Below, piece by piece: positions 42,973 to 51,252 of a DNA stretch of 64,000 nt. Each line of letters opens with the position of its first letter. Within the stretch, counting starts at the first letter, position 1. A model generated the notes under the pieces. That model searched no databases, was not told the DNA's origin, and was given only the letters and a program-made list of their open reading frames with translations. The position numbers were made by a program, and so were the translations under genes. The stretch comes from CALAGB01 sp963789565 (GTDB lineage: Bacteria; Chloroflexota; Chloroflexia; Thermomicrobiales; Thermomicrobiaceae). Location: the NCBI GenBank assembly GCA_963789565.1, contig CAWBKX010000002.1, positions 2,604,001-2,668,000 on the forward strand. The letters run 5' to 3'.

Positions 42973-45294
42973 CTACTTCACCGCCGCAAGCAGAATTGGC
43001 TGCCACCAAGCATCGTGCTCAGGTGGACTCACGAATTTGTCGACGAGATTCGTCACCTTCGTGACGTCATCTTGCGATGGCTCGGCCTTTCCGTCACTCG
43101 ACTTGACGTTCCACGCCGACTGCATTGCCGCGCCGATTTCTTTGTCAGCCGCCTCCGCGAGTTGCACCGACGCACTAAAGAGCGGATTGTCCGGGGCGTC
43201 TTTCGCGACCTCGGAGTGCGTCGGCCCGGTGAGATGACGTTCTTTCGCCTCTTCGGCTGACTTCTTCGTCTCATGGTCAGCAACGACGTCGGTTTCAGCC
43301 GCGAGGATGAGGCCGGCCATTGCCACACGAATCGGTGGGAATAGCAGCAAGATCGTAGCGACTCCGGCGGCTGCGACCATCTCCTCAACGCTTCCGATCG
43401 CGATGCCTCCCGCGTGACCTACGGCGCCGCCGACCTCACCACCCACTTGGGATCCGATCGCACGTCCTTCGCGATTGCCCTCACCGGCGCCGGAGACCAC
43501 CCCTTCTTCCAATCCCTGAACGGCTCCCGACACCGCATTTCCGAGCGCATCCCAGCCAGATGATTTGTCCCAACCCTGTTGCGCGCCCTGAACGAGGCCG
43601 CGACGAGCGCCGGAGACGCCACCGACGACCGTGCCGACGGTTGCTCCCACGTTACCGAGACCTTGTGCCCCCAGACGTTTCCCGATTTCCTCGCCCTGAA
43701 TTCCGTTGAGTCGCATCCAACCAACGATGAATGCTTTGGTGAACTGGCCGTTTTCGATCTCTGTCTTGATGAGCTCGAATCGGCTCACCCAATCGTTGGC
43801 CCCAGGCGAGTACGTGCCAGTGATGATCTTCGGGCGTCCCTGAGCATCGAGGCCACCGACCAGTGCGGCGTTGGAACCCAGCGTCGTCTTCGACATGAGG
43901 TCAACGAGATGGCCGACCGGCGCGCCAGCATGATAGAGCGTCCAGATGGCGGCTTCGGTGAAGTTGGAATGCGAATAATAGTCTTCTACCGCGTGCAGTG
44001 CTTCACCCATCAAACGGCGTCCGTCGGGCGTCGCACCAGTCTTGGCGGCCTGTTCGAGCTTGGCCTTGGCGGTGAACTTCCCACGTTCGATATATACCGG
44101 CAAGCCGCTCTTGGCCGCCGCGGCCGCGACCTCATCCCGATGTTTCTTCTCAGAGTCATACGCTTGGCGTTGTTCCGGCGACAGCTTGGCCAGAGCCGCA
44201 TCAAACTTGGCGCGTTCGGCTGGGTCGGTCGATGTCTCCAGCTTCTCGATCTCTGGATCTTCGATGGTACCGCCGCCCTCGGGATTGTCGAGATGCTCAG
44301 ACGGGACGTACGTGCCCAGGTCTTCCGGTGTGATTTGGCGTCCAAACTCTCCCAGCGCGAGGATGTTGATCAACGGGAATGCCTTCGGTGGTAGCTGAGA
44401 GAGGTCGCGCAACCAGTTGCCGAAATAGACCTGACTGGCCTGATCATCGGTCATGCCGACAGAGGAACTGGTGAAGGCCCGATGCTCGATGCCGCCATGT
44501 CCCTCGTCCCCGGCCTGGTAGCGCTGTACCAACGCCGTGGTCTGAGTGGACGCCGGAGATTGCTGATGCGGGGAGCTCTGGGTCGATCTCTCTCGTGTCT
44601 CTCTTGCGTTGGATGTTCCGTCAACGATGCGCTGCGCCAGGGCGCTCGCGGCTCGCTCGAATGGATCGTCCGATGCGGTTACGCGCATCGGACCGGATAT
44701 GGGCATTGACCGTTGTTGAACGACGTGCGCAAGTTCGTGGCTCAGCAGCTTTTGCCCATGGCTCGCCTGAGGTGCATAGGACCCCGAACGAAAGTAGACG
44801 TTCGATCCGCTCGTGAAGGCGCGAGCACCGATCTGCCGGCTCACCGAGTTCGCGCGAGGGTCCGTATGAACGCGCACATCTTCGAACGTCGTGCCGAACC
44901 CCTGCTCCATCTTGACGCGCGTGTCAGCATCGAGCGGGTTGCCACCGCCCTGTGAGTTCGCGATGCGAGTCGCGACGGCACGATTCACCAATCCACCGTC
45001 GGAACCAATCTGATTCGACAGACTCCCGCGCTGTCCGCCCTCACTGACATTCCCTGACCGCATATCGTCGGTGTCGGCATACTGTCGCTGCACCAATATC
45101 TGCTGCACTGAAGCTGAAGCGCTGTCTGCCTCATCAGCCCCCTTTGCGCGCGGGGCAAGCATGTCCGTGACCGAGTTGTTTCCGATCCGCTGCTGCAGTT
45201 GCAACATGGGGTGGATTGGCCCGTGGTCTGAGACGCCATCGGCTTTTGCCTGCTGCTGTGATGTCTTGGATGCATCCGCCTGACGCTGCCGCAC
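42973..45294 (-). CDS. DUF4157 eCIS cargo candidate with Het-C-like toxin domain
   Basis: About 773 residues from GTG at 45294 (GGGAG nine bases upstream; ATG 45327 is an alternative). HPMLQLQQRIGNNSVTDML near the N-terminus parallels the neighbouring cargo gene. DUF4157 spans about 115-195 with HELAH (186-190). A Het-C-like region (about 255-445) has GDEGHGGIEHRAF, YFGNWLRDLSQLPP and ALHAVEDYYSHSNF, rich in His/Glu/Asp as in zinc phospholipase-type folds. The C-terminal third is a glycine-zipper region (GATVGTVVGGVSGARRG) and a hydrophobic hairpin, suited to membrane insertion. A membrane-active toxin delivered by the particle is the simplest reading, unproven. Confidence 0.82.
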   Translation of the reverse strand: MRQRQADASKTSQQQAKADGVSDHGPIHPMLQLQQRIGNNSVTDMLAPRAKGADEADSASASVQQILVQRQYADTDDMRSGNVSEGGQRGSLSNQIGSDGGLVNRAVATRIANSQGGGNPLDADTRVKMEQGFGTTFEDVRVHTDPRANSVSRQIGARAFTSGSNVYFRSGSYAPQASHGQKLLSHELAHVVQQRSMPISGPMRVTASDDPFERAASALAQRIVDGTSNARETRERSTQSSPHQQSPASTQTTALVQRYQAGDEGHGGIEHRAFTSSSVGMTDDQASQVYFGNWLRDLSQLPPKAFPLINILALGEFGRQITPEDLGTYVPSEHLDNPEGGGTIEDPEIEKLETSTDPAERAKFDAALAKLSPEQRQAYDSEKKHRDEVAAAAAKSGLPVYIERGKFTAKAKLEQAAKTGATPDGRRLMGEALHAVEDYYSHSNFTEAAIWTLYHAGAPVGHLVDLMSKTTLGSNAALVGGLDAQGRPKIITGTYSPGANDWVSRFELIKTEIENGQFTKAFIVGWMRLNGIQGEEIGKRLGAQGLGNVGATVGTVVGGVSGARRGLVQGAQQGWDKSSGWDALGNAVSGAVQGLEEGVVSGAGEGNREGRAIGSQVGGEVGGAVGHAGGIAIGSVEEMVAAAGVATILLLFPPIRVAMAGLILAAETDVVADHETKKSAEEAKERHLTGPTHSEVAKDAPDNPLFSASVQLAEAADKEIGAAMQSAWNVKSSDGKAEPSQDDVTKVTNLVDKFVSPPEHDAWWQPILLAAVK

Positions 45295-45410
45295 GCAACT
45301 GTGCTCCCATCTGAGTCCGCGGTTCATCAAAACGGCGTGTAGGTTTTGGTGTCAGTCAAGATAAATTCCGTGTGCTTGCTGTCGGTTGCGACCGATGAGT
45401 GCCAGCGTTC

Positions 45411-47522
45411 TCAGTCCCTGAAAAGATGGTGATATGGATTGAAATCAGCGGGTGAGATCATCTTGAGCAGTTTCTGGTGCTCTCGTCTGGTTGCCCGCAC
45501 CAGGTGCTTCATCGAAATGAGCTCGCCGTCGGTCGCCGCCAAAAAAGCCGCGGCGAGTGCGATATTACGGATGTGTCCGCCTGCCAGCCGGAACTTGCGC
45601 GCCAGGAATGCGAGATCGACATCCGCGGAGACCGGAGCCTCGATCGGCACCGCGCGCTTCCAAATGTCAAGCCGCTCCTGTTCATCCGGAATCGGGAACT
45701 CGACCACGAAATCGATGCGTCGAGTGAACGCCTCATCGACGTTGCCACGCAGGTTGGTGGTCAGGACGGCTACACCTTGATACGCCTCGAGCCTCTGCAG
45801 CAGGTAGGCGATCTCCACGTTGGCATAGCGATCGTGCGCGTCACGCGTTTCGGAACGTTTTCCGAACAACGCATCGGCCTCGTCAAAGAGCAGCACTGCA
45901 TCGCCACGGTCGGCCGCATGGAAGATGCGCTCGAGATTCTTCTCGGTCTCGCCAATATACTTGCTCACCACACCAGAGAGGTCGATGCGATAAACGTCGA
46001 GACCGAGGTCGCCCGCAATAATCTCCGCAGCCATGGTCTTTCCAGTACCCGGTGGCCCCGAGAAGAGCGCGGTGAGCCCTCCGCGTCGGGCGTGTTTCGT
46101 CCCGAAGCCCCACTCGTCGAGGACGAGCCGTTGGTGGCGGGCACGAGCGCAAAGCTCCCTCAGTTGCTCCATGCCGTCACGCGTGAGCACGATGTCGTCC
46201 CAGCCATAGCGTGGTTGGATGCGCAAGGCCAGCCCATCGAGCCTTGGAGCAGCGATCGATCGCGCGGCGTCATACAGGTCGGCGACACGCAAGTCATCGC
46301 CGCGGAGACTGGCACGACCAACCGCGACTGTCATGGCCGCACGAACACCTTCCGCGTCGAGGTGGAACTGGCCCGCAATGTCGGTGAGGTCAGAATCGTC
46401 GATACGTGATTCACCGTGGCCGTTCAGATGATGACGCCAGTATCGAAATCGGGTCGACGAATCGGGAGGTGGCACCTCGATCGCGAGTGCCTGTCGATCC
46501 GGCAGCCAGACCGCGGGCTCCCAGCGGGCCTCGCCGACGAGAATGCTCGGACCGTGCACGGCCTCCAACAAGCGCCTCAGCTCGCGTTGTGGACGAGCAA
46601 ACGCCGGATCGTCCGTCAGCAGGCGGTCGACTCCGTTGAAGCACAGGATGGCGTCGATCAGGCGTCCTTCTCGCGCAATCAGATCAAACGCGTCTGAGGG
46701 AACGTCCGGTGACAGAAGCTCGGCAACGTCGACGATCATCAGCGGCACATTAGACTCGACCGAGGCAGCACGCGCGAAATCGAGCTTGGCGGCTCCGGGC
46801 GATCCATACAGGTAGACTGTGAAGTTTGAGCGTGTGTCTCTTGATTGATTCAGCAGGCGTGAGAACTGTTCACGTGAGCGACCCGGCCAGATTGGTTCAA
46901 ATCGATCGGGCGACGGAAGTTCGATCTTCGTAAAGCCGGACAGGCGATCGTCGAGCTCGTCTGACCCAAGCAGGAAATCGACAATGTGTTCGTCCAGCCT
47001 GAGACCCCGCGACATCCGGGGACTTTGCGTCGCTTCCTCAATAAACCGAAGTAGATCGCTCTGCATCAATGCGGCGTGTGGACCGAAACGCTGGCGAATG
47101 GCCACCCGTTCCTCAATGTCCGATTTGAGAATGCGCGCGATCAGGTCGATTGTTGGGCGACGCCGCGTCACATCGTCATGCAGATACCCAAACAAGCGCT
47201 CATAACGCGGATCGATCTCGGGCGCGAGACAGATGAGCAGGACCTCTTGATCGAATGCATCCAGCCCGAACGACTGTGCAAGCTGCGCGAGCCGGGGAAT
47301 GAAGCTGGCGACCGGAGTGGAGAGGAGGCCGGTAACCTCCGACCCGACGGGCGCCGAAGCCAGGAGTGACTCGACGTCGGAATCGGAGATGTAGAGGCCT
47401 CGGAACGGATCGCGAGCGCGCTCGTTCAACTCATCGCGAAACGTCGCAACCGCGAACTGGAGCCGAATGTCGACTCGCTGAAGTGCGGCATGCAGATCCG
47501 TCGCGTCAGTCGTTGTCGCCAC
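45411..47522 (-). CDS. AAA+ ATPase of eCIS locus (Afp15/Pvc15-like)
   Basis: 703 residues from GTG at 47522; the 88 codons before it are shadow sequence of the upstream gene. The N-terminal 430 residues (DVESLLASAPVGSEVTGLL, AFDQEVLLICLAPEIDPRYERLFGYL) are typical of the eCIS-specific extension. The AAA+ core has Walker A GPPGTGKTMAAE (about 487), Walker B VLLFDEADALFG (about 541) and a sensor-2 region TRRIDFVVEFPIPDEQERL. In Afp, protein 15 is needed for particle assembly or cargo loading. It overlaps the DUF4255 gene by 17 bases. Confidence 0.88.
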   Translation of the reverse strand: MATTTDATDLHAALQRVDIRLQFAVATFRDELNERARDPFRGLYISDSDVESLLASAPVGSEVTGLLSTPVASFIPRLAQLAQSFGLDAFDQEVLLICLAPEIDPRYERLFGYLHDDVTRRRPTIDLIARILKSDIEERVAIRQRFGPHAALMQSDLLRFIEEATQSPRMSRGLRLDEHIVDFLLGSDELDDRLSGFTKIELPSPDRFEPIWPGRSREQFSRLLNQSRDTRSNFTVYLYGSPGAAKLDFARAASVESNVPLMIVDVAELLSPDVPSDAFDLIAREGRLIDAILCFNGVDRLLTDDPAFARPQRELRRLLEAVHGPSILVGEARWEPAVWLPDRQALAIEVPPPDSSTRFRYWRHHLNGHGESRIDDSDLTDIAGQFHLDAEGVRAAMTVAVGRASLRGDDLRVADLYDAARSIAAPRLDGLALRIQPRYGWDDIVLTRDGMEQLRELCARARHQRLVLDEWGFGTKHARRGGLTALFSGPPGTGKTMAAEIIAGDLGLDVYRIDLSGVVSKYIGETEKNLERIFHAADRGDAVLLFDEADALFGKRSETRDAHDRYANVEIAYLLQRLEAYQGVAVLTTNLRGNVDEAFTRRIDFVVEFPIPDEQERLDIWKRAVPIEAPVSADVDLAFLARKFRLAGGHIRNIALAAAFLAATDGELISMKHLVRATRREHQKLLKMISPADFNPYHHLFRD

Positions 47523-48378
47523 GTCGTCTCCGTGTTCTGGTGGAGGCGGGCGGTTCAGAGTCACCCAGGGCGACGTCGTAGTTCGGACCCGGCACCTGGG
47601 TCTCGCGCGTAACCTCGGAGAATCCGTCTGCTCGGACCACCAGTGTGATTGGGCCGGTCGGCGCTCGATTGAACACGAACCGTCCGGACGCATCCGTCGT
47701 CGCCTCGTCGCCAGTCTCTTGGAGGACGACCGTCGCCCCAACGACGCCGCTTGCGTCGGACTCCGACTGGAAGACGTGTCCGCCAATTTCGAACGTTTCG
47801 GACATCTCGCCGCTTACCTGGTTCTGCACCCGAATCGTTCGCGTGAAGACGAGTGGCCCGCTGAAGGCGATATCAGGATCGAGCGCGAGCGTCACGACGT
47901 ACGTCAATGAGGGGCGGATTCGATTGTCGAGCGACTGCCACAGATCGGCGTAGTTCTGCGGCATCTGATCCGGCTGGGCCACGCGAGCGGGAACGGGCAT
48001 CGGCTGATTTTTCAAGTCGTCCTGCAGGAGCTCGGCGGGAATGGTTGGAGACTTGCACAGCGCCACGAGGACTCGCCAGAGCAGGCGATGTTCGTCCTCC
48101 GGAACGCGTGCCCAAACCGTGACCTGGTAGGTGGCTTCGATGCGCATGGGCGGCTTCCGCCTGACGCTCATCGAAGTGGTGCGGTGCTTCTCGAGATCGG
48201 CATTCCGAAGCTCATGGTTTTCGCGCACGTCATACAGGAAGCAATTGACTGTCGGTCTGCTCAGACGGCTCGACCACTCCCGGTCGGGAGCGTCGAAGCT
48301 GACGTCCACTTCAGAGGCATCCAGTGGCACCCGTTGGATGAGGAGCTGTCGAATCGTCTCGTCGAGGTCCGCTAGCAT
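47506..48378 (-). CDS. DUF4255 / Pvc16-like sheath-tube terminator
   Basis: 290 residues. The N-terminal DUF4255 domain (about 1-180) has LDETIRQLLIQRVPLDASEVDVSFDAPDREWSSRLSRPTVNCFLYDVREN in separate strands and DLWQSLDNRIRPSLTYVVTLALDPD. A carboxypeptidase-regulatory-like beta sandwich follows (about 198-275: VVGATVVLQETGDEATTDASGRFVF). Afp16/Pvc16 caps the distal end of tube and sheath and sets length. CAGGAAG lies upstream of the ATG. As the first gene of this stretch, just below the small 48.5-kb gene and the SARP gene, it may open the operon. Confidence 0.87.
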   Translation of the reverse strand: MLADLDETIRQLLIQRVPLDASEVDVSFDAPDREWSSRLSRPTVNCFLYDVRENHELRNADLEKHRTTSMSVRRKPPMRIEATYQVTVWARVPEDEHRLLWRVLVALCKSPTIPAELLQDDLKNQPMPVPARVAQPDQMPQNYADLWQSLDNRIRPSLTYVVTLALDPDIAFSGPLVFTRTIRVQNQVSGEMSETFEIGGHVFQSESDASGVVGATVVLQETGDEATTDASGRFVFNRAPTGPITLVVRADGFSEVTRETQVPGPNYDVALGDSEPPASTRTRRRRGDND

Positions 48379-48535
48379 CGTCTACTTCCTGAATGAACGT
48401 CGCGGATGAAGCGTGTGCGTGCAATCTCTTAACATGCTGTGTCACTCGGCAGGCTTATCACCCGTTCGACCATTTCGGACTGTCGATCTATCCCGATTGC
48501 GCTCGCACACACGAATAATGAACAGGTGTGTCGGT

Positions 48536-48799
48536 CTATTTGCGGTGTCGCATCATCCCCGCGAATTTGCGCCGGACTGGATACATCAGCCGATCGCGAA
48601 CACGCGTGTGTGAATATGGGATCGTCGATTGCTCCGCCAGAAAGTCGCAGAGCTCGAATAACGATCGAAAGTAGAGTCGCCGACCGTCGCGCACGTCGAC
48701 GACAGATCCACGCCAGGTCGGTTCGGCTCCGGAGATCTCCCGGCGTTCTTCCCACAGGTTGACCACAAACGAGAAAGATCGTTCGGCCCGTGATCTCAC
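48536..48799 (-). CDS. 87-residue conserved-type hypothetical protein
   Basis: GTG at 48799 with a perfect GGAGGA six bases upstream. The product has an FSFVVNLWEERREISGAEPTWRGSVVDVRDG strand-rich start (in two pieces) and a helix YFRSLFELCDFLAEQ, then a basic tail. I recall similar short proteins as widespread uncharacterised genes of Chloroflexota, but no function is known to me. It lies between the SARP regulator and the DUF4255 gene on the same strand. Confidence 0.65.
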   Translation of the reverse strand: MRSRAERSFSFVVNLWEERREISGAEPTWRGSVVDVRDGRRLYFRSLFELCDFLAEQSTIPYSHTRVRDRLMYPVRRKFAGMMRHRK

Positions 48800-48910
48800 C
48801 GCGTTCCTCCGGCTGTACCGAATGCCTCAGTAATGAAGCGCACGCTGAACAGGATCACTCAGAATGTGCGCCCATTCGACCAGATGACGAACACGGCGGT
48901 GTCACAACAA

Positions 48911-49978
48911 TCACGAATAGGCGTCGATGCTCAGTGGGCGGAACTGCTCGGCGAAGTAGGCGAGCTGCGCAACCGTATCGTGCAGTTCGTCCAGATCCGG
49001 GTCGTCGTCCGATGTCGGATGATCGAGGAGTGATCTTCGTTCGATCTGGTCGATGGCGCGCATCACCAACAACGCGGCTTCACGCAGCTGATCGGACGCG
49101 CGCTCGAACTGGACTTGCGCCTCATTCAACGTGTTCAGAACCCCGGACAGGCTTCTGGCGCCGTTTGGCTCTCGCGTGGGTAAGCGCACGACCGGCTCGA
49201 CGGGAACAGCCTTGGTCAGCCGCTCGCTCTCGTTCGCCAGCAACGTACGGAAGAGGGACTGCGTCTCTGGCATCGGCTCGATACCGAGTTCGCGTTTGAG
49301 CGTTTGCTCGCAGAGGCGATATTGGCGAAGCGCCGCGGCTCGTTGGCCGGAAGCAATGTAGAGATCGATCAGATCCCGATGCACCTCTTCCCGCAGCGGG
49401 TCTGCCTCCAGGATCCGCGCCGCGACGTCGATGGCGTCCGAGAGCTCATTGCGCTTGACGTGGAAGGCAAGCAGACTGTCTAGCGCTTCAAGATACAGGC
49501 GTCGCAAACGCTCGCGCTCGACCAAACACCAGTCGTCGTAGCAATCGGTCAGCAGGTCGCCACGATAGAGGTCGACCGCTTGCCGATAGAGTGAGGCGGC
49601 TTTATCGGCCGAGTGGTCCTCGAGTTGGGCAGCCCAATCACAGCGGTGCTCAAACTCGGCCACGTCGAGCCGAAAGTCGCTGCCGAGATTGAACCCGACC
49701 TGTCGCGCGTCGATCTGCAGATAGGACGTAGCACGTCCCTCGTGCTCCAATAGCCGTCGTAAACGCCAGAGCGCGGTGTTGAAGGAGTGGCGGGCGCGGT
49801 GATTTTCAAGGTCGCCCCAAAATACACCCGCCAGGTGCTCCCGCGAATGCGAGGAATCGCGACCGACCAACAGATAGCTGAGAAGATCGCGCACCCGCCG
49901 ACTGGGCACCTGAGCCAGTGGCAGGCCGTCTCGTTCAATGGACATCATGCCAAATAGGCGAATCTCGAGCGTGCCCAC
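48911..49978 (-). CDS. SARP-family transcriptional activator (BTAD domain)
   Basis: 355 residues from GTG at 49978, which has GGGAGG five bases upstream. An OmpR-like winged helix fills about 1-95 (LEIRLFGMMSIERDGLPLAQVPSRRVRDLLSYLL, HSFNTALWRLRRLLE). The all-helical BTAD domain spans about 96-245, ending LYIASGQRAAALRQYRLCEQTLKRELGIEPMPETQ. A variable helical tail follows, without ATPase or TPR domains. SARPs activate linked operons from direct heptameric repeats. It lies upstream of and parallel to the eCIS genes, so it is the best candidate for their activator. Confidence 0.88.
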   Translation of the reverse strand: MGTLEIRLFGMMSIERDGLPLAQVPSRRVRDLLSYLLVGRDSSHSREHLAGVFWGDLENHRARHSFNTALWRLRRLLEHEGRATSYLQIDARQVGFNLGSDFRLDVAEFEHRCDWAAQLEDHSADKAASLYRQAVDLYRGDLLTDCYDDWCLVERERLRRLYLEALDSLLAFHVKRNELSDAIDVAARILEADPLREEVHRDLIDLYIASGQRAAALRQYRLCEQTLKRELGIEPMPETQSLFRTLLANESERLTKAVPVEPVVRLPTREPNGARSLSGVLNTLNEAQVQFERASDQLREAALLVMRAIDQIERRSLLDHPTSDDDPDLDELHDTVAQLAYFAEQFRPLSIDAYS

Positions 49979-50521
49979 AATGCCCTCCCGGTTCACCAGT
50001 CGCGTGCATGTCCCGGGGGTACAGTCTCGCCCGTCTACTCGCCGGTCCAGAGCGTCGAACCCAGTCTGGAACGCGGTGCCACAACGGTTCAGGCGAGCCC
50101 CGGTCGACGTTCAGTGGTCGGAACGTCGAAGCGACGGTGCTGACTACGATGTCGAGCTTGAACGACGGTACCAGGAAACTGCGTCGGCGCCGGCCCTCCA
50201 ACGCCCAGGGATCTCGCTGCTCTCGAATGCTTGTAAAAGGAAACACTTTTGTCGCGACCGAATGGACCGAGAATAGGGGCGAGTGGGACGAATGTCAATA
50301 AAGTGGTTTACACCCTGATGTGGCCGAGCATTCGACCCCGTTTGACGTTGCCGTAGATGCCGCGAGCGAACCGTACCTCGAACCGAAGACGAGATTCGGC
50401 GAACAGGAAGACCGGCTGCGCGCCAATCCGCGTGCAGCCGGCACAATGTGGTCGAGGATGGTATCGCCGGGATTGCCGTCGCCTCCCAGAGTTCGGTCGC
50501 TTCTCGTGACGCTTGAGAACA
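49979..50521. other. 543-bp region upstream of SARP gene
   Basis: Lies between the end of the repeat protein gene and the start of the SARP gene, both on the minus strand. It must hold the SARP promoter. Several open frames cross it on both strands but none has a ribosome-binding site or a plausible protein. TGTCAA at 50292-50297 could be a minus-strand -35 box, but no matching -10 box was found. Confidence 0.4.
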
Positions 50522-51046
50522 TTATGGGGCCTGTTTCAGCCCTTCACCTGGACCACCGACGCGATAGCTATGCGGCGCGTCATAGCTCGTCGTATCGTTG
50601 AGTTGGTTCAGACTCTCGCCCGGCCCGACGATCCGGCTCACGCCCGCGGCGTCGCCGGAGTGGTCCGCGAATTGATTGAGCCCCTCACCGATGCCAGCAA
50701 TCTGGTTTGTCGGCGCCGAGACGATCGTCTCATCCACGTACTGGGTCAGTCCTTCACCTGGTCCGATGACCCTGCTCGTAGGCGCCGCGAAGCTCGTCTG
50801 ATCGACGTACTCGTTCACGCCCTCGCCCAGCACGTTGATCCGGTTCGACGGGTTGATTGTCTCAACGTTGCCGACCGCCGCGACTGATGATGCCGGGTGG
50901 CTGGAATGGTGCAACGCGTTGATTCCAACCATCAAAAGCGCGCCGCAGAGCACGCCAGCAAACAGGAGACCGATCGCGCTCACGTCGACTCGTCGCATGG
51001 TAGCCACTGTTCCGACTCCGTTCGTGATCGGTGGAGGCTGCGCCAT
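50522..51046 (-). CDS. Single-span membrane protein with 23-residue tandem repeats
   Basis: 174 residues. A short cytosolic N-terminus is followed by one membrane helix (about 22-44, IGLLFAGVLCGALLMVGI) and an outer domain made almost wholly of tandem repeats: residues 67-89, 90-112, 113-135, 136-158 and a partial copy 159-174. The consensus core is SRIxGPGEGLNQYVD then xTSxxAP. Spacing is exactly 23 residues for the first four units; the fifth has one inserted residue. No family recognised. It sits between the SARP and LuxR-type regulators on the same strand. The start at 51046 is uncertain; an ATG at residue 17 is possible. Confidence 0.7.
   Translation of the reverse strand: MAQPPPITNGVGTVATMRRVDVSAIGLLFAGVLCGALLMVGINALHHSSHPASSVAAVGNVETINPSNRINVLGEGVNEYVDQTSFAAPTSRVIGPGEGLTQYVDETIVSAPTNQIAGIGEGLNQFADHSGDAAGVSRIVGPGESLNQLNDTTSYDAPHSYRVGGPGEGLKQAP
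50525..50848 (-). repeat. Tandem 69-bp coding repeats
   Basis: Four full 69-base units plus a partial fifth encode the GPGEG repeats of the membrane protein. The units have diverged at DNA level (for example GEGLNQ, GEGLTQ, GESLNQ), so the array is old rather than a recent slippage product. Confidence 0.7.
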
Positions 51047-51252
51047 GCAGCTCGTCGGTCCACCTCGATCTCGATGGTTCGAGTATGGGCGTGGCCAGTT
51101 CTGTGAACATCGGCAGGGATACGGTTTTGGAATCGGAAGTCAGATCTGAGCGTCGATACGTATTGTGCGCAACCCGTACGTAGCGTGTACGGTGTGGGGT
51201 CGCGGAGTTTGTGGGTAGCGAGTGATGAACCGCGTTGCCCGCGGCGCCGAAA

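Noticed and set aside
25153..48378. Prophage remnant instead of eCIS
   Set aside because: There is no capsid, terminase, portal, integrase or lysis gene, while the AAA+ ATPase, DUF4255 cap and DUF4157 proteins are eCIS hallmarks.
25153..48378. Type VI secretion system
   Set aside because: No TssJ/L/M membrane complex, no ClpV-type disaggregase and no TssB/C pair; the single full-length sheath and Pvc15-like ATPase fit eCIS instead.
50320..50601. 93-aa plus-strand frame
   Set aside because: Runs antisense into the repeat protein gene and lacks a ribosome-binding site or recognisable features.
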